Source of the DNA: JBFFMO01 sp037968515
GTDB lineage: Bacteria; Myxococcota_A; Bradymonadia; Bradymonadales; Bradymonadaceae
Reading direction: 5' to 3'
Length of the DNA: 16,244 nt
NCBI GenBank assembly: GCA_037968515.1
Contig: JBBKVQ010000315.1
Location: 1 to 16,244 of the forward strand
A program made the position numbers and the translations under genes. The notes beneath the pieces were generated by a model. It was not told the DNA's origin. It made no database searches and saw nothing but the letters and a program-made list of their open reading frames with translations. Each line of letters begins with the position of its first letter. Within the stretch, counting starts at the first letter, position 1. This document shows positions 6,673-14,123 of the stretch, piece after piece.

Positions 6673-8414
6673 TAGATTCCCAGGCGAGCGCGAAGCCCGT
6701 CGACGACGGTTTGAGTGGTTTGCCAACTGGATGGATCGACTTCTTCGATCGCTAAACCAGACTGGTCCCACCGCGTGTAATTTCGCTCTGGGGCGACCAT
6801 GGTCACAGCGGCGCTGGTCCGAGGCTCAAGCCGAATCGCCCATCCGAACGTTCCGTCAGGCTTAGATTCCCAGCGATACACATGACCCGACAGTTGTTTG
6901 CGAGGGTATCTGACCACGCCAATTCGGACACCTTGGCGGTCCACCGCCACCTCGACCTCTTGTTCGTTTTCATTCCACTGCACGAGCTCTGGGGCGCCGT
7001 TCCAACGGATTCTCCAATGCCGGATCACCAGCAAAATGAAGGTGAGCGTGGCCACCCCTAGGAAACCCCACGGAAAGAGCCAGGGCATGCTCGTGTGCAC
7101 ATCAAAACCAGGCTGGGCTCCGGCCAACCTAGGTACGGTCGTCACGCCAGAAACCACGATAAAAGCTAGAAGTGGCAACGCGACAAGTCCGCGCTCGACG
7201 TAAGCAACTGAGCGCCATTCCTCGACCACACGCATCGCGTGGCCATGAGTTTCTTCAAGCAGAAACTCGCCTGCGGCAAGGGCCAACTCGTTGGACTCCG
7301 AAGCCGGTGCGGACGCCAAAATTGGTGCTCGTTCAGACTCGACCGTGTCCAGAATCTCGTCGGCTTCGTCGGATTGCTCGGCTTCGTCGGGCTCCGAGAC
7401 GTCTTCGGGTTCCTCGGCTGCTTCGGGCTCCGAGACATCCTCAGGTTCTGAGACATCCTCAGGTTCTTGAATCTCGCCCGATTCAACGACTTCGTCGGGC
7501 CTGACGTCTTCACTGCCGGCCGGCAAATCCATGGCGGCGAGTGCCCTCAAATCAACTTTATCGGTCGGCCCCACGTCACCGTGGTCCGTCGAGCCCCAAA
7601 TCGGCAACTCTACCTGAGCAGGCGAGTCGACGTCGGGGGTTTCCTCTCGGTCCCACTCGTCGGTTTTGACTTCGGGTTGAAGCTGCTCCGTCACACGCGA
7701 AACATCGTCGGCTAAAGCAATCAAGGCCCGATCCGTGGTCGTTCCACCAAGACCCTCGACCGTTCGATGCAACAACGATCGAAGTTCCTGAATGCCGCCG
7801 ATCGTCAGATCCACGCCCTCGAACACCAGGGCCTCGATTGGCTCCCATGCGCCCTTGAGTTCACTGGCTCGGACACGCTGTTCTTCCCACAACTCGGCAA
7901 TCTCTCTTCGTGCTTGCCGCCCTTTTTCAAGATCTCCGGAGGTTACAAGATCACGCAGAGTCGATTCGTCGGCTTCACGCTGGTCTTCGAGTTCGATCAG
8001 AATCGAGTCAAGCAACTCGCCAAGTTGGCCGTCCGCATCAAGCGCGCATTCCCGCGCAGCCGACTCAAGTTCGGCAAGCATGGCGAGCACGCTGCTGCGC
8101 TTGAGGTCCAAAACGTCTTTTTCTTCGACCTCCCGAAGTTCAAGAATCGACTTTTCGACTTGTGCAGCAGACATCGCAACTGCGCGCGGACCCAAGCGGG
8201 TGGCCTTATCGGCGAACTCAAACGAAAAAAGTGTTCTCAGGCTAGCCGGGTGCATTTCCAGCCAACTAGGCAACGCACCTGTGACCGATTCAAGGCGATT
8301 TTCGTAGTCCTCGAATTGACGGCCTAATTCGTCCCGCAAGTCATCGAGGTCTTCCTCGAGCCCCAGAAATGTTCGCCGAACTATCTCTTTTCGGCGTGAT
8401 TCGTCGTCACTCAT
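6672..8414 (-). CDS. Coiled-coil membrane protein with acidic repeat linker
   Basis: I do not recognise this 580-residue protein. Residues 1-250 are largely charged alpha helix with coiled-coil character (EEDLDDLRDELGRQFEDYENRL at 20-41; LRDLVTSGDLEKGRQARREI at 153-172). Residues 250-370 form a very acidic, disordered-looking linker holding EPEDVSEP repeats (317-342). Two membrane helices follow (about 407-428 and 444-464) with a short loop between. A C-terminal soluble domain of about 115 residues, rich in Trp, Arg and beta-strand pattern (476-580), could be a small beta-barrel or PH-like fold. There is no signal peptide; both large ends are probably cytoplasmic, joined by the helical hairpin. 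The ATG at 8414 has AGGA just upstream. It is the first gene of the minus-strand run and its TAA overlaps the ATG of the pseudo-ATPase-like gene, suggesting the two products act together. Confidence 0.85.
   Translation of the reverse strand: MSDDESRRKEIVRRTFLGLEEDLDDLRDELGRQFEDYENRLESVTGALPSWLEMHPASLRTLFSFEFADKATRLGPRAVAMSAAQVEKSILELREVEEKDVLDLKRSSVLAMLAELESAARECALDADGQLGELLDSILIELEDQREADESTLRDLVTSGDLEKGRQARREIAELWEEQRVRASELKGAWEPIEALVFEGVDLTIGGIQELRSLLHRTVEGLGGTTTDRALIALADDVSRVTEQLQPEVKTDEWDREETPDVDSPAQVELPIWGSTDHGDVGPTDKVDLRALAAMDLPAGSEDVRPDEVVESGEIQEPEDVSEPEDVSEPEAAEEPEDVSEPDEAEQSDEADEILDTVESERAPILASAPASESNELALAAGEFLLEETHGHAMRVVEEWRSVAYVERGLVALPLLAFIVVSGVTTVPRLAGAQPGFDVHTSMPWLFPWGFLGVATLTFILLVIRHWRIRWNGAPELVQWNENEQEVEVAVDRQGVRIGVVRYPRKQLSGHVYRWESKPDGTFGWAIRLEPRTSAAVTMVAPERNYTRWDQSGLAIEEVDPSSWQTTQTVVDGLRARLGI
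7432..7467. repeat. Exact 18-bp tandem duplication in the acidic linker
   Basis: GAGACATCCTCAGGTTCT occurs twice in direct succession (7432-7449 and 7450-7467), encoding two EPEDVS units on the minus strand. A diverged third copy lies at 7395-7412. The exact identity suggests a recent slippage event in a length-tolerant linker. Confidence 0.9.
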
Positions 8415-8475
8415 TCCATCCTAGAGTTGATTCAACCGCAGCGGGCCTTACTGTGTGTCAGAAGCTTTTGAGCGT

Positions 8476-8493
8476 CAACGCCGTGAGGCGTTG
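8476..8493. promoter_or_regulatory. Perfect inverted repeat between the divergent operons
   Basis: CAACGCC-GTGA-GGCGTTG is a perfect 7-bp inverted repeat with a 4-base centre, in the 110-bp divergent gap between the 580-residue protein gene and the exported-protein gene. On the minus strand its edge overlaps TTGACG (8478-8473), a 5/6 match to a -35 box, although no good -10 follows. It could be an operator serving one or both operons, or an RNA hairpin in the plus-strand leader. Confidence 0.4.
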
Positions 8494-8524
8494 CTGCCCT
8501 ACCCGTTATGATTCAGGGATCTTG

Positions 8525-9112
8525 ATGAAACAAAGCACAATATGGTTGGCGGTTTTCGTGGCGTTTTTAGGACTCGCGGTGGCTGTCGGCTGCTGCTCCT
8601 CACTGTTGAACAGCTCCGAGGCCCAAGCAAAAGAGGTTAAACTTCAGCCCCTTACAGACGCCTATGCCAAATATGTGGCGACAGGCTCGGATGACTTGAA
8701 GGTCTTCGAAACCCGAGTCAACAAGCCCGACATTTACACGGGAAAAGAACCAGTCAAGGTCATGCTGGACGAAAAAGGAACAGTCGTGGGCTATAAAGAC
8801 ATCGACCCCAAGCCCGGCATTCAACCTAAAGATAGTGTGGTGTTCAAACTTGACGCCGAAAACGAAACCCAAGACGTGATCGCAAGTGATCGGTCCAGTC
8901 GAACCTACCGCAGGCATTCTCCTGGTCTTTTCACCAGTGTGATGATGATGCATATGCTCACATCACAGCGACGACATTATGGCGGACGCTATTATCGCTC
9001 GCCTAGGCCTGTGGCTACGCCGGCATCGTCCTATAAGAGTAATCGCAGCGTACGATCAGGCAGTTCGGGAACGCGTCGGTCAGTGGGGGGCGGATTCGGT
9101 TCCGGGAAGTAA
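8525..9112 (+). CDS. Small exported protein with Arg/Ser/Gly-rich tail
   Basis: A 195-residue protein with an N-terminal export signal: MKQSTIW, then a hydrophobic core (LAVFVAFLGLAVAVG), then CC at 23-24. AVGC is an imperfect lipobox (Ala at -3), so it may be a lipoprotein; cleavage after the later AQA (33-35) is the alternative. The middle part (about 38-140) is hydrophilic. It is followed by GLFTSVMMMHMLTSQRRHYG and a low-complexity basic tail ending RRSVGGGFGSGK. Small secreted proteins with Ser/Gly/Arg tails of this look (for example YgiB/YjfM, DUF1190, or DUF4247) are known near membrane spermidine-synthase-like genes; a relation here is only suggested. The ATG at 8525 has AGGGA at 5 nt. 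The frame is open upstream to 8369, but that would overlap the divergent gene and hide the signal peptide. It is 6 nt from the next gene, so the pair is probably co-transcribed. Confidence 0.85.
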   Translation: MKQSTIWLAVFVAFLGLAVAVGCCSSLLNSSEAQAKEVKLQPLTDAYAKYVATGSDDLKVFETRVNKPDIYTGKEPVKVMLDEKGTVVGYKDIDPKPGIQPKDSVVFKLDAENETQDVIASDRSSRTYRRHSPGLFTSVMMMHMLTSQRRHYGGRYYRSPRPVATPASSYKSNRSVRSGSSGTRRSVGGGFGSGK

Positions 9113-9118
9113 TTCAAC

Positions 9119-10681
9119 ATGTCTGAATCCCCTTCGGGCTCAACTGGAGCCAATCGTCGCTCTGTCCAAGTCCTGCTCGGCTCTATTCTAGTCGTGGCGC
9201 TTTGCAGCATCACCTACGAACTCATCGTGGGCACGCTTTCAAGCTACCTGCTTGGCAACAGTGTTTTCCAATTCAGCGTCATCATCGGGCTCTACATGAG
9301 TGCGATGGGGGTGGGCTCGTATTTCTCGAAATTCATCGAGAACGATCTGCTCGACCGATTCATGTGGGTCGAGATCGGCGTCGCTGTGCTCGGTGGAGTA
9401 TCTGCCAGCGTGCTCTTCGGTGTTTTTGTTTTCTTCCCTTGGATCCAATACGCGATCTGGGCATGGACCTTCGCGATCGGCGTGTTGGTGGGCCTCGAAA
9501 TCCCATTGCTCACACGCCATCTGCGTCAGTACGAAGAACTGCGAGTGGCGCTGGCCAACGTATTGAGCTGGGACTATATCGGCGCGCTGGGCGGCTCACT
9601 TATCTTCCCGCTCGTTTTGCTGCCTCAGTTGGGGTTGCTCAACTCAAGCGCGCTGATCGGGCTCATGAACGTTGGAGTAGCCGTTGTTGGCGTGGTGTTC
9701 CTGCGCAAAGAATTGAAACACCCGAAACGTCTTTTGGCCGCTGCCTCAGTGGTGGGTGTGGGGCTGGTCAGCCTTTTGGCAACTTCGAATCTGTATGAAG
9801 ACTATCTGGATAAACGGCTGTTTGTGGATCCGGTTGTTTTCAAAGAACACACACCCTATCAAAACCTCGTGATGACTTCGTGGAACGATGACCTGCGCCT
9901 GTTCATCAACGGTAATATCCAGTTCTCAAGCACCGACGAACATCGCTACCACGAGGCCTTGGTCCACCCTGCGCTGTATGCCAGCCAAAATCCCCATCGC
10001 ATTGCGATCTTAGGCGGTGGGGACGGCCTGGCGCTGCGTGAAGTTCTAAAATTTCAGCACATCAAAGAGGTCGTCCTAGTCGATCTTGACCCTCGGATGA
10101 CCGAGCTCGGGCGTACTCACCCAACGCTTCGGAAATTGAACGACGGCGCGCTCGATGATGTCCGGGTCAAGATCGTGAACGAAGACGCGATGAATTACCT
10201 GAGCCAGAACCGCGAACCCTTTGATGTGATTCTCGTCGACCTGCCTGACCCCAATAATGAAGGGTTGGCCAAATTATACTCGGTGGAGTTCTATCGACTG
10301 GTGCGTCAGCGACTTACGCTTGGCGGCGTTCTGGTAGCCCAGAGCACGTCGCCGTATTTCTCTCCCCACGCGTTTTGGAGCATCAATAAGAGCATGCAAG
10401 AGGGCTTCTGCGAGGCCGGCTGTGCGGAGGGCGCGGTGGTTCCCTATCATCTTTGGGTTCCTTCATTTGGCGATTGGGGCTTTAATCTGGCCATGACCGT
10501 GCCCACCAAATCAACAACATGGGCCTTTGATCAGCCGGCGCGGTTCCTGACTCGTGCAGCATTTGAAGGGGCGCTTAATTTCCCGCCAGACGTCCAAGTG
10601 AACGATGTTGAGTCCAGCCGCTTGATGGCACCGACCATTCTGAGCTACTACCTGCGCGACTGGAAGCGGTTTAATCCCTGA
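9119..10681 (+). CDS. Membrane-bound spermidine synthase-like aminopropyltransferase
   Basis: The 520-residue protein has two parts. Residues 15-222 hold about seven membrane helices. Residues 240-462 form a spermidine-synthase (SpeE) domain: TPYQN (245-249), LFINGNIQFSSTDEHRYHEA (261-280), the cofactor loop ILGGGDG (297-303), the acidic strand-end VVLVDLDPRM (318-327), and VDLPDPN (373-379) with the Asp374 that would be the general base. Soluble SpeE is about 290 residues; membrane fusions of this kind are widespread but poorly characterised. If active, it would move an aminopropyl group from decarboxylated SAM to a polyamine or another amine at the membrane. No SpeD or polyamine transporter lies in the window, so the acceptor may be something other than putrescine. 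The start at 9119 follows the previous stop by 6 nt, with GGGAAG overlapping that gene's end. Confidence 0.88.
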   Translation: MSESPSGSTGANRRSVQVLLGSILVVALCSITYELIVGTLSSYLLGNSVFQFSVIIGLYMSAMGVGSYFSKFIENDLLDRFMWVEIGVAVLGGVSASVLFGVFVFFPWIQYAIWAWTFAIGVLVGLEIPLLTRHLRQYEELRVALANVLSWDYIGALGGSLIFPLVLLPQLGLLNSSALIGLMNVGVAVVGVVFLRKELKHPKRLLAAASVVGVGLVSLLATSNLYEDYLDKRLFVDPVVFKEHTPYQNLVMTSWNDDLRLFINGNIQFSSTDEHRYHEALVHPALYASQNPHRIAILGGGDGLALREVLKFQHIKEVVLVDLDPRMTELGRTHPTLRKLNDGALDDVRVKIVNEDAMNYLSQNREPFDVILVDLPDPNNEGLAKLYSVEFYRLVRQRLTLGGVLVAQSTSPYFSPHAFWSINKSMQEGFCEAGCAEGAVVPYHLWVPSFGDWGFNLAMTVPTKSTTWAFDQPARFLTRAAFEGALNFPPDVQVNDVESSRLMAPTILSYYLRDWKRFNP

Positions 10682-10691
10682 AGAGGTAGTC

Positions 10692-12389
10692 TTGGCTGAA
10701 TCAAAGGTACGTGACCTGTTACGACAGGCGATGGAAACACAGCTCCCCATGGGATCACCCGTGGAGCAAGTTCGCTCGATTCTGGAACGCCCGGACGCCC
10801 AGGGATTTGTACAATCGCTGAACCCACAGGTGATGTATCAGCTGATACAAAGCGCCGGATGGGAAGAAGCCGCCGCGATGATTCCGCTTGCGAGCCCGTG
10901 GCAGATTCAGGTCTGTCTGGATTTCGACACCTGGCATCGCGACGAGTTTCAGGTTTCACGGCTGATTCCTTGGCTGAACACCCTGTTAGCCGAATCGACT
11001 GATGAGCACTTTCGACGAGTCTGCCGCGAGACCGACGCGGAAGTTCTTGCGATGTTGTTCAAGGACTCGCTGGTTGTGGGGCTTTTTGATGAAGACGGCG
11101 AGCCGCCGATCGAGTTCGAAGGCCTCGATTGGACGACCAGTCCGGATGGCGTTTATGCCGTCGCATACCCAGAAGACGACATGGGCGCGCTGATGCGCAA
11201 TATGGTCAATCGCCTCTTTGAGGTCGACCGTGTGCTCGGCTGGACCCTGCTTGAAGCCGCCCGCTGGGAACTGTTTTCGAATATGGAAGAGGAAGAGCTT
11301 CACTGGAGAAATTCACGACTCGAAGAGTTTGGATTTGTGGGCCGCGACGAGGCCATGGCGATTTACAGCGCGTTGGATCCGGTCGCTTTCCGCGAGAACC
11401 TGGAAAAGGCACCGCTGGAACCCAAGGCCCTTGATCGTCTTGGCCGAAGTGACCTTCCGGTGCTCGTGTCTCGGACTCAGGACTCGTATTATGTTCTGCA
11501 CATCTTCGAGGAGTTGGAGCCCGAGGTCCTTGAGGCTTTGATGACCGAATTGGTCGCGGTGCAAAACCGAGTGCTTATTGCCGACGGCATTGAGCCAGGC
11601 CAACCTGAAGAAACTCGCGGCGTCTTTGAACGCGCGATGGGAACACTCAGCTTGGGCTTGGAATTTGTCGCCCGCATGGACGATGAACGTGCCGTCGAAA
11701 TCGTGAAGTCTGTGCCGCTGCGACAACTGTTTCGGGTTGGCTATTCACTTCAATGGAAATTGCGTTCGACCATCCAACAGCTGGCTAAACGGCCGACGCT
11801 TACCATCATCGAAAGCGAACGTTTTTCGCTGTTGGCCGAAAGCGACGAGCGAGCTTTCAAGTCGATGATCAAGTTCCGCCCCGCTTACGTGTCGAGCACA
11901 GGCGAAAACGCGGGTATCCCGCAGATCTTCGCGACCCAGGCTCAGATCGACGACATGGCGTCACGCATCGCGTTTGTTGCCTTCAAACAACTTTGGACGT
12001 TTGGCGTGTCGGGCATCGACGCCGGAAGCCTCGCCCAGACCGCCTACAGCGGCACGCTGGTGAACGAGCCCACGACCATTACCTTCGACTCGATCTTTGC
12101 GACTTGGATTGCTCACGTTGCGCTAGGGAAGCCCCCCTCAAAGGAGGGGCTGACTGTAGTTGAGTTGGCAGGACTGCCACCTGTTCTGCGCAAAAAGCCG
12201 TGGGGCGACGACCCGCTGGGGTGGTTCGAACCTGCAGTCGCCGGCGCGATCGAGGCGTTTGGTGCGGGCGCAGCCAGGCTCGTCTCACGCTGGTTGCGTG
12301 AGACGTTGGCTGAGCTGCACGAGCAAATGGCCCGGGTCGAAGACCCGGACCCGCTGTTGCTGCAGGCTGTGGTTTTGATTCAGAAGTAG
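10692..12389 (+). CDS. DUF6178-like protein of unknown function
   Basis: A 565-residue acidic soluble protein, predicted mostly helical, with no signal peptide or membrane helix. It begins MAESKVRDLLRQAMETQLP and continues with NPQVMYQLIQSAGWEEAAAM (49-68) and LASPWQIQVCLDFDTWHRDE (71-90). This pattern of helical repeats measuring performance of a rule-like 'level' unit resembles the DUF6178 family of delta-type bacteria as I remember it; the assignment is from memory, not a search. The start is a TTG at 10692, chosen because AGAGG (10682-10686) lies 5 nt upstream and the frame begins 10 nt after the aminopropyltransferase stop. No better ATG exists until residue 14. It is the third and last gene of the plus-strand run. 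No catalytic motif was recognised. Confidence 0.82.
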   Translation: MAESKVRDLLRQAMETQLPMGSPVEQVRSILERPDAQGFVQSLNPQVMYQLIQSAGWEEAAAMIPLASPWQIQVCLDFDTWHRDEFQVSRLIPWLNTLLAESTDEHFRRVCRETDAEVLAMLFKDSLVVGLFDEDGEPPIEFEGLDWTTSPDGVYAVAYPEDDMGALMRNMVNRLFEVDRVLGWTLLEAARWELFSNMEEEELHWRNSRLEEFGFVGRDEAMAIYSALDPVAFRENLEKAPLEPKALDRLGRSDLPVLVSRTQDSYYVLHIFEELEPEVLEALMTELVAVQNRVLIADGIEPGQPEETRGVFERAMGTLSLGLEFVARMDDERAVEIVKSVPLRQLFRVGYSLQWKLRSTIQQLAKRPTLTIIESERFSLLAESDERAFKSMIKFRPAYVSSTGENAGIPQIFATQAQIDDMASRIAFVAFKQLWTFGVSGIDAGSLAQTAYSGTLVNEPTTITFDSIFATWIAHVALGKPPSKEGLTVVELAGLPPVLRKKPWGDDPLGWFEPAVAGAIEAFGAGAARLVSRWLRETLAELHEQMARVEDPDPLLLQAVVLIQK

Positions 12390-12393
12390 CAAG

Positions 12394-12411
12394 GCCGGCA
12401 GGATGCCTGGC
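12394..12411. terminator. Weak hairpin between convergent genes
   Basis: GCCGGCA (12394-12400) can pair with TGCCTGGC (12404-12411), with one bulged base, in the 25-nt gap between two converging genes. There is no T-run on either side, so it is at best a poor or factor-assisted terminator. Confidence 0.25.
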
Positions 12412-12414
12412 GAA

Positions 12415-14034
12415 TCAGAGGCGTGAGCCCACTTTGGATAGAATCAATTCTATGGTCTCGTCGACGCCGTAGAGCTGGATGAACGTTCCAAGCCGTGGCC
12501 CACGCTCTTGTCCAAGCAACATTCGGTACATCGCCGCAAACCATGCTCCAAGTTTTAGGCCGTTCTCTTTGCCTGCAGCGTAGGTCGCGTTCTGCAGGTC
12601 TTCGGCCGAGTTGCCCTCATAGCTCTTCAAGAAAGCCAGCAGCTGCGCAAGTGCCGGAAGCATCTCGTCTTCGGGCTCGGCGTAAATCTTCGTTGGTGCC
12701 ACAAAATCCGTATAGAACGTGATGGCCCGTTCGATCATCGAATTGATCGTTTCGTCCTTCTCGGCATCAGGCGCGTACCTTCGCACGTAGTTCCAAATGA
12801 TCTCGTGGTCGTCGGTATTGAGCACGTTCACAAGGTTCAACAACATCGAATATGAGATGCCGCTTGTGTAATCCACGGTTTTTCCAGCTCGGATATCCGG
12901 CTGAGCCAGAAAGAAAACTGGGCTATTGACCCGGTCGGCTTCTTCCTCGGTCCCAAATTTTTCTCGATCCCCCAAGTAATCGTCGACACTCTTCGGAATG
13001 ACTTCGAAAAAGAGCTTTCGAGCTTTGACTGGGTTTTGAAAAATGAACCATGAAAGGCTATCGAGCGGGCCATACTTCAGCCACTCGTCGACCTCGAGAC
13101 CGTTGCCTCGGCTTTTTGAGATCTTCTCGCCGTTTTCGTCCAAGAACATCTCATAGAACATGCCAGCTGGTGGCTCCCCACCCAAAATCCGTACGATCTT
13201 GCTAGAGAGCGCCGCGGACTCGATGAGGTCCTTGCCGTACATCTCGTAGTCCACGCCAAACATGTACCAACGAAGCGCCCAGTCGACCTTCCAGCCCACT
13301 TTGACGCGACCGTCGGTCACGAGCATACGCTCTGTGTTCCCACACGCAGGAACAGCGTTCCCTTTGTAGTCAAAACCCTGATCGCAGGCGTAGGTCAGCT
13401 CGTTTGTCTCAGGGTGCACGTCCAAAACGCGGGTCGTGTAGACTTTCCCGCACTCGGAACATACCGGCATGAACGGCGACCAGGACGAACGGTCTGCCTC
13501 GGATCCACGCTTCTGCCCAAGAGTCGGCAACACGACGTTGCGAACATCCTCATACTTTTGAAGGATTCGAATCAACCCGTCGTTGAAATGCCCGCCACGA
13601 TACTGATCCTTCGAGGATTTGAACTCGTAATCGAAGCCAAACTGGTCCAAGAACCCACGAAGCCTGGCGTTCATATGCGCAGAAAAACTCTCTTCTTCTC
13701 CGAACGGGTCAGGGATCTCGCACAGTGGCTTGCCCAGATGAGGAATCAAAAGTTCACCGTTGGGGATATTATCCGGAACTGCACGCAGGCCATCCATATC
13801 GTCGGAAAACGTGAAAATCCGGGTCTGTTGCCCAGTCATATTTTCGTAGGCGTTTCGGACCCAGGTGGTGCGCGCAACTTCGGCAAAAGTACCGATATGA
13901 GGCAGTCCGCTTGGACCAAAACCGGTTTCGAAAAGGACATAATCGTGAGCGCGCGGCGCCTTCGCATTTGCCATCTTTTCGATGATCTTCTCAGCTTCTT
14001 TGTACGGCCACGCCTTGAGATCAAGCTCAGTCAT
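12415..14034 (-). CDS. lysS: Lysyl-tRNA synthetase, class I
   Basis: Charges tRNA-Lys with lysine in the cytoplasm. The 539-residue protein has the class I signatures PSGLPHIGTF (41-50, the HIGH motif) and KISKS (304-308, the KMSKS motif). A Cys-containing insertion carries CSEC (192-195) plus Cys217 and Cys231, a possible metal site. FSDDMDGLRAVPDN (76-89) and LGGEPPAGMFYEMFLDENGE (284-303) are typical of the archaeal/spirochaete/alphaproteobacterial class I LysRS rather than the common class II enzyme. The start at 14034 has GGAG at 6 nt and gives MTELDLKAWPYKEAEKI. The frame is open upstream to 14103, but that stretch crosses a terminator-like hairpin and has no family similarity. It follows the kinase gene on the same strand by 89 nt. 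Confidence 0.95.
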   Translation of the reverse strand: MTELDLKAWPYKEAEKIIEKMANAKAPRAHDYVLFETGFGPSGLPHIGTFAEVARTTWVRNAYENMTGQQTRIFTFSDDMDGLRAVPDNIPNGELLIPHLGKPLCEIPDPFGEEESFSAHMNARLRGFLDQFGFDYEFKSSKDQYRGGHFNDGLIRILQKYEDVRNVVLPTLGQKRGSEADRSSWSPFMPVCSECGKVYTTRVLDVHPETNELTYACDQGFDYKGNAVPACGNTERMLVTDGRVKVGWKVDWALRWYMFGVDYEMYGKDLIESAALSSKIVRILGGEPPAGMFYEMFLDENGEKISKSRGNGLEVDEWLKYGPLDSLSWFIFQNPVKARKLFFEVIPKSVDDYLGDREKFGTEEEADRVNSPVFFLAQPDIRAGKTVDYTSGISYSMLLNLVNVLNTDDHEIIWNYVRRYAPDAEKDETINSMIERAITFYTDFVAPTKIYAEPEDEMLPALAQLLAFLKSYEGNSAEDLQNATYAAGKENGLKLGAWFAAMYRMLLGQERGPRLGTFIQLYGVDETIELILSKVGSRL

Positions 14035-14044
14035 TTCTCTCTCC

Positions 14045-14081
14045 ATAAAACAGAACGACTCGGTCACACAGTGCCGAGTCG
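14045..14081 (-). terminator. Terminator-like hairpin in front of lysS
   Basis: On the minus strand CGACTCGG (14081-14074) and CCGAGTCG (14063-14056) form a perfect 8-bp stem. CAC/GTG can extend it inside across one bulge, and TTCTGTTTTAT (14055-14045) follows. This is a plausible intrinsic terminator for the kinase gene. It ends directly at the lysS ribosome binding site (GGAG, 14044-14041), so no promoter fits between the two; it could also act as a leader attenuator. Confidence 0.65.
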
Positions 14082-14084
14082 CCG

Positions 14085-14113
14085 ATAATAAGAACAAGTT
14101 CACGCTAAGTCGA
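14085..14113 (-). promoter_or_regulatory. Predicted lysS promoter
   Basis: TCGACT (14113-14108, 4/6 to TTGACA) and TATTAT (14090-14085, 5/6 to TATAAT) are separated by 17 bases on the minus strand, in the gap after the kinase stop. The predicted start, about 14078, falls inside the upstream arm of the hairpin at 14081-14056. Consensus-based prediction only. Confidence 0.45.
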
Positions 14114-14123
14114 CAGCCCGTGG

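Noticed and set aside
6673..6771. Longer start for the pseudo-ATPase-like protein
   Set aside because: The added 33 residues are Arg/Ser-rich and come from the 3' end of the preceding gene in another frame; the TAATG overlap gives a natural start at 6672.
8507..8512. TATGAT as -10 box of the exported-protein gene
   Set aside because: Transcription would begin inside the ribosome binding site, leaving a leader of about 6 nt, and no -35 box is present.
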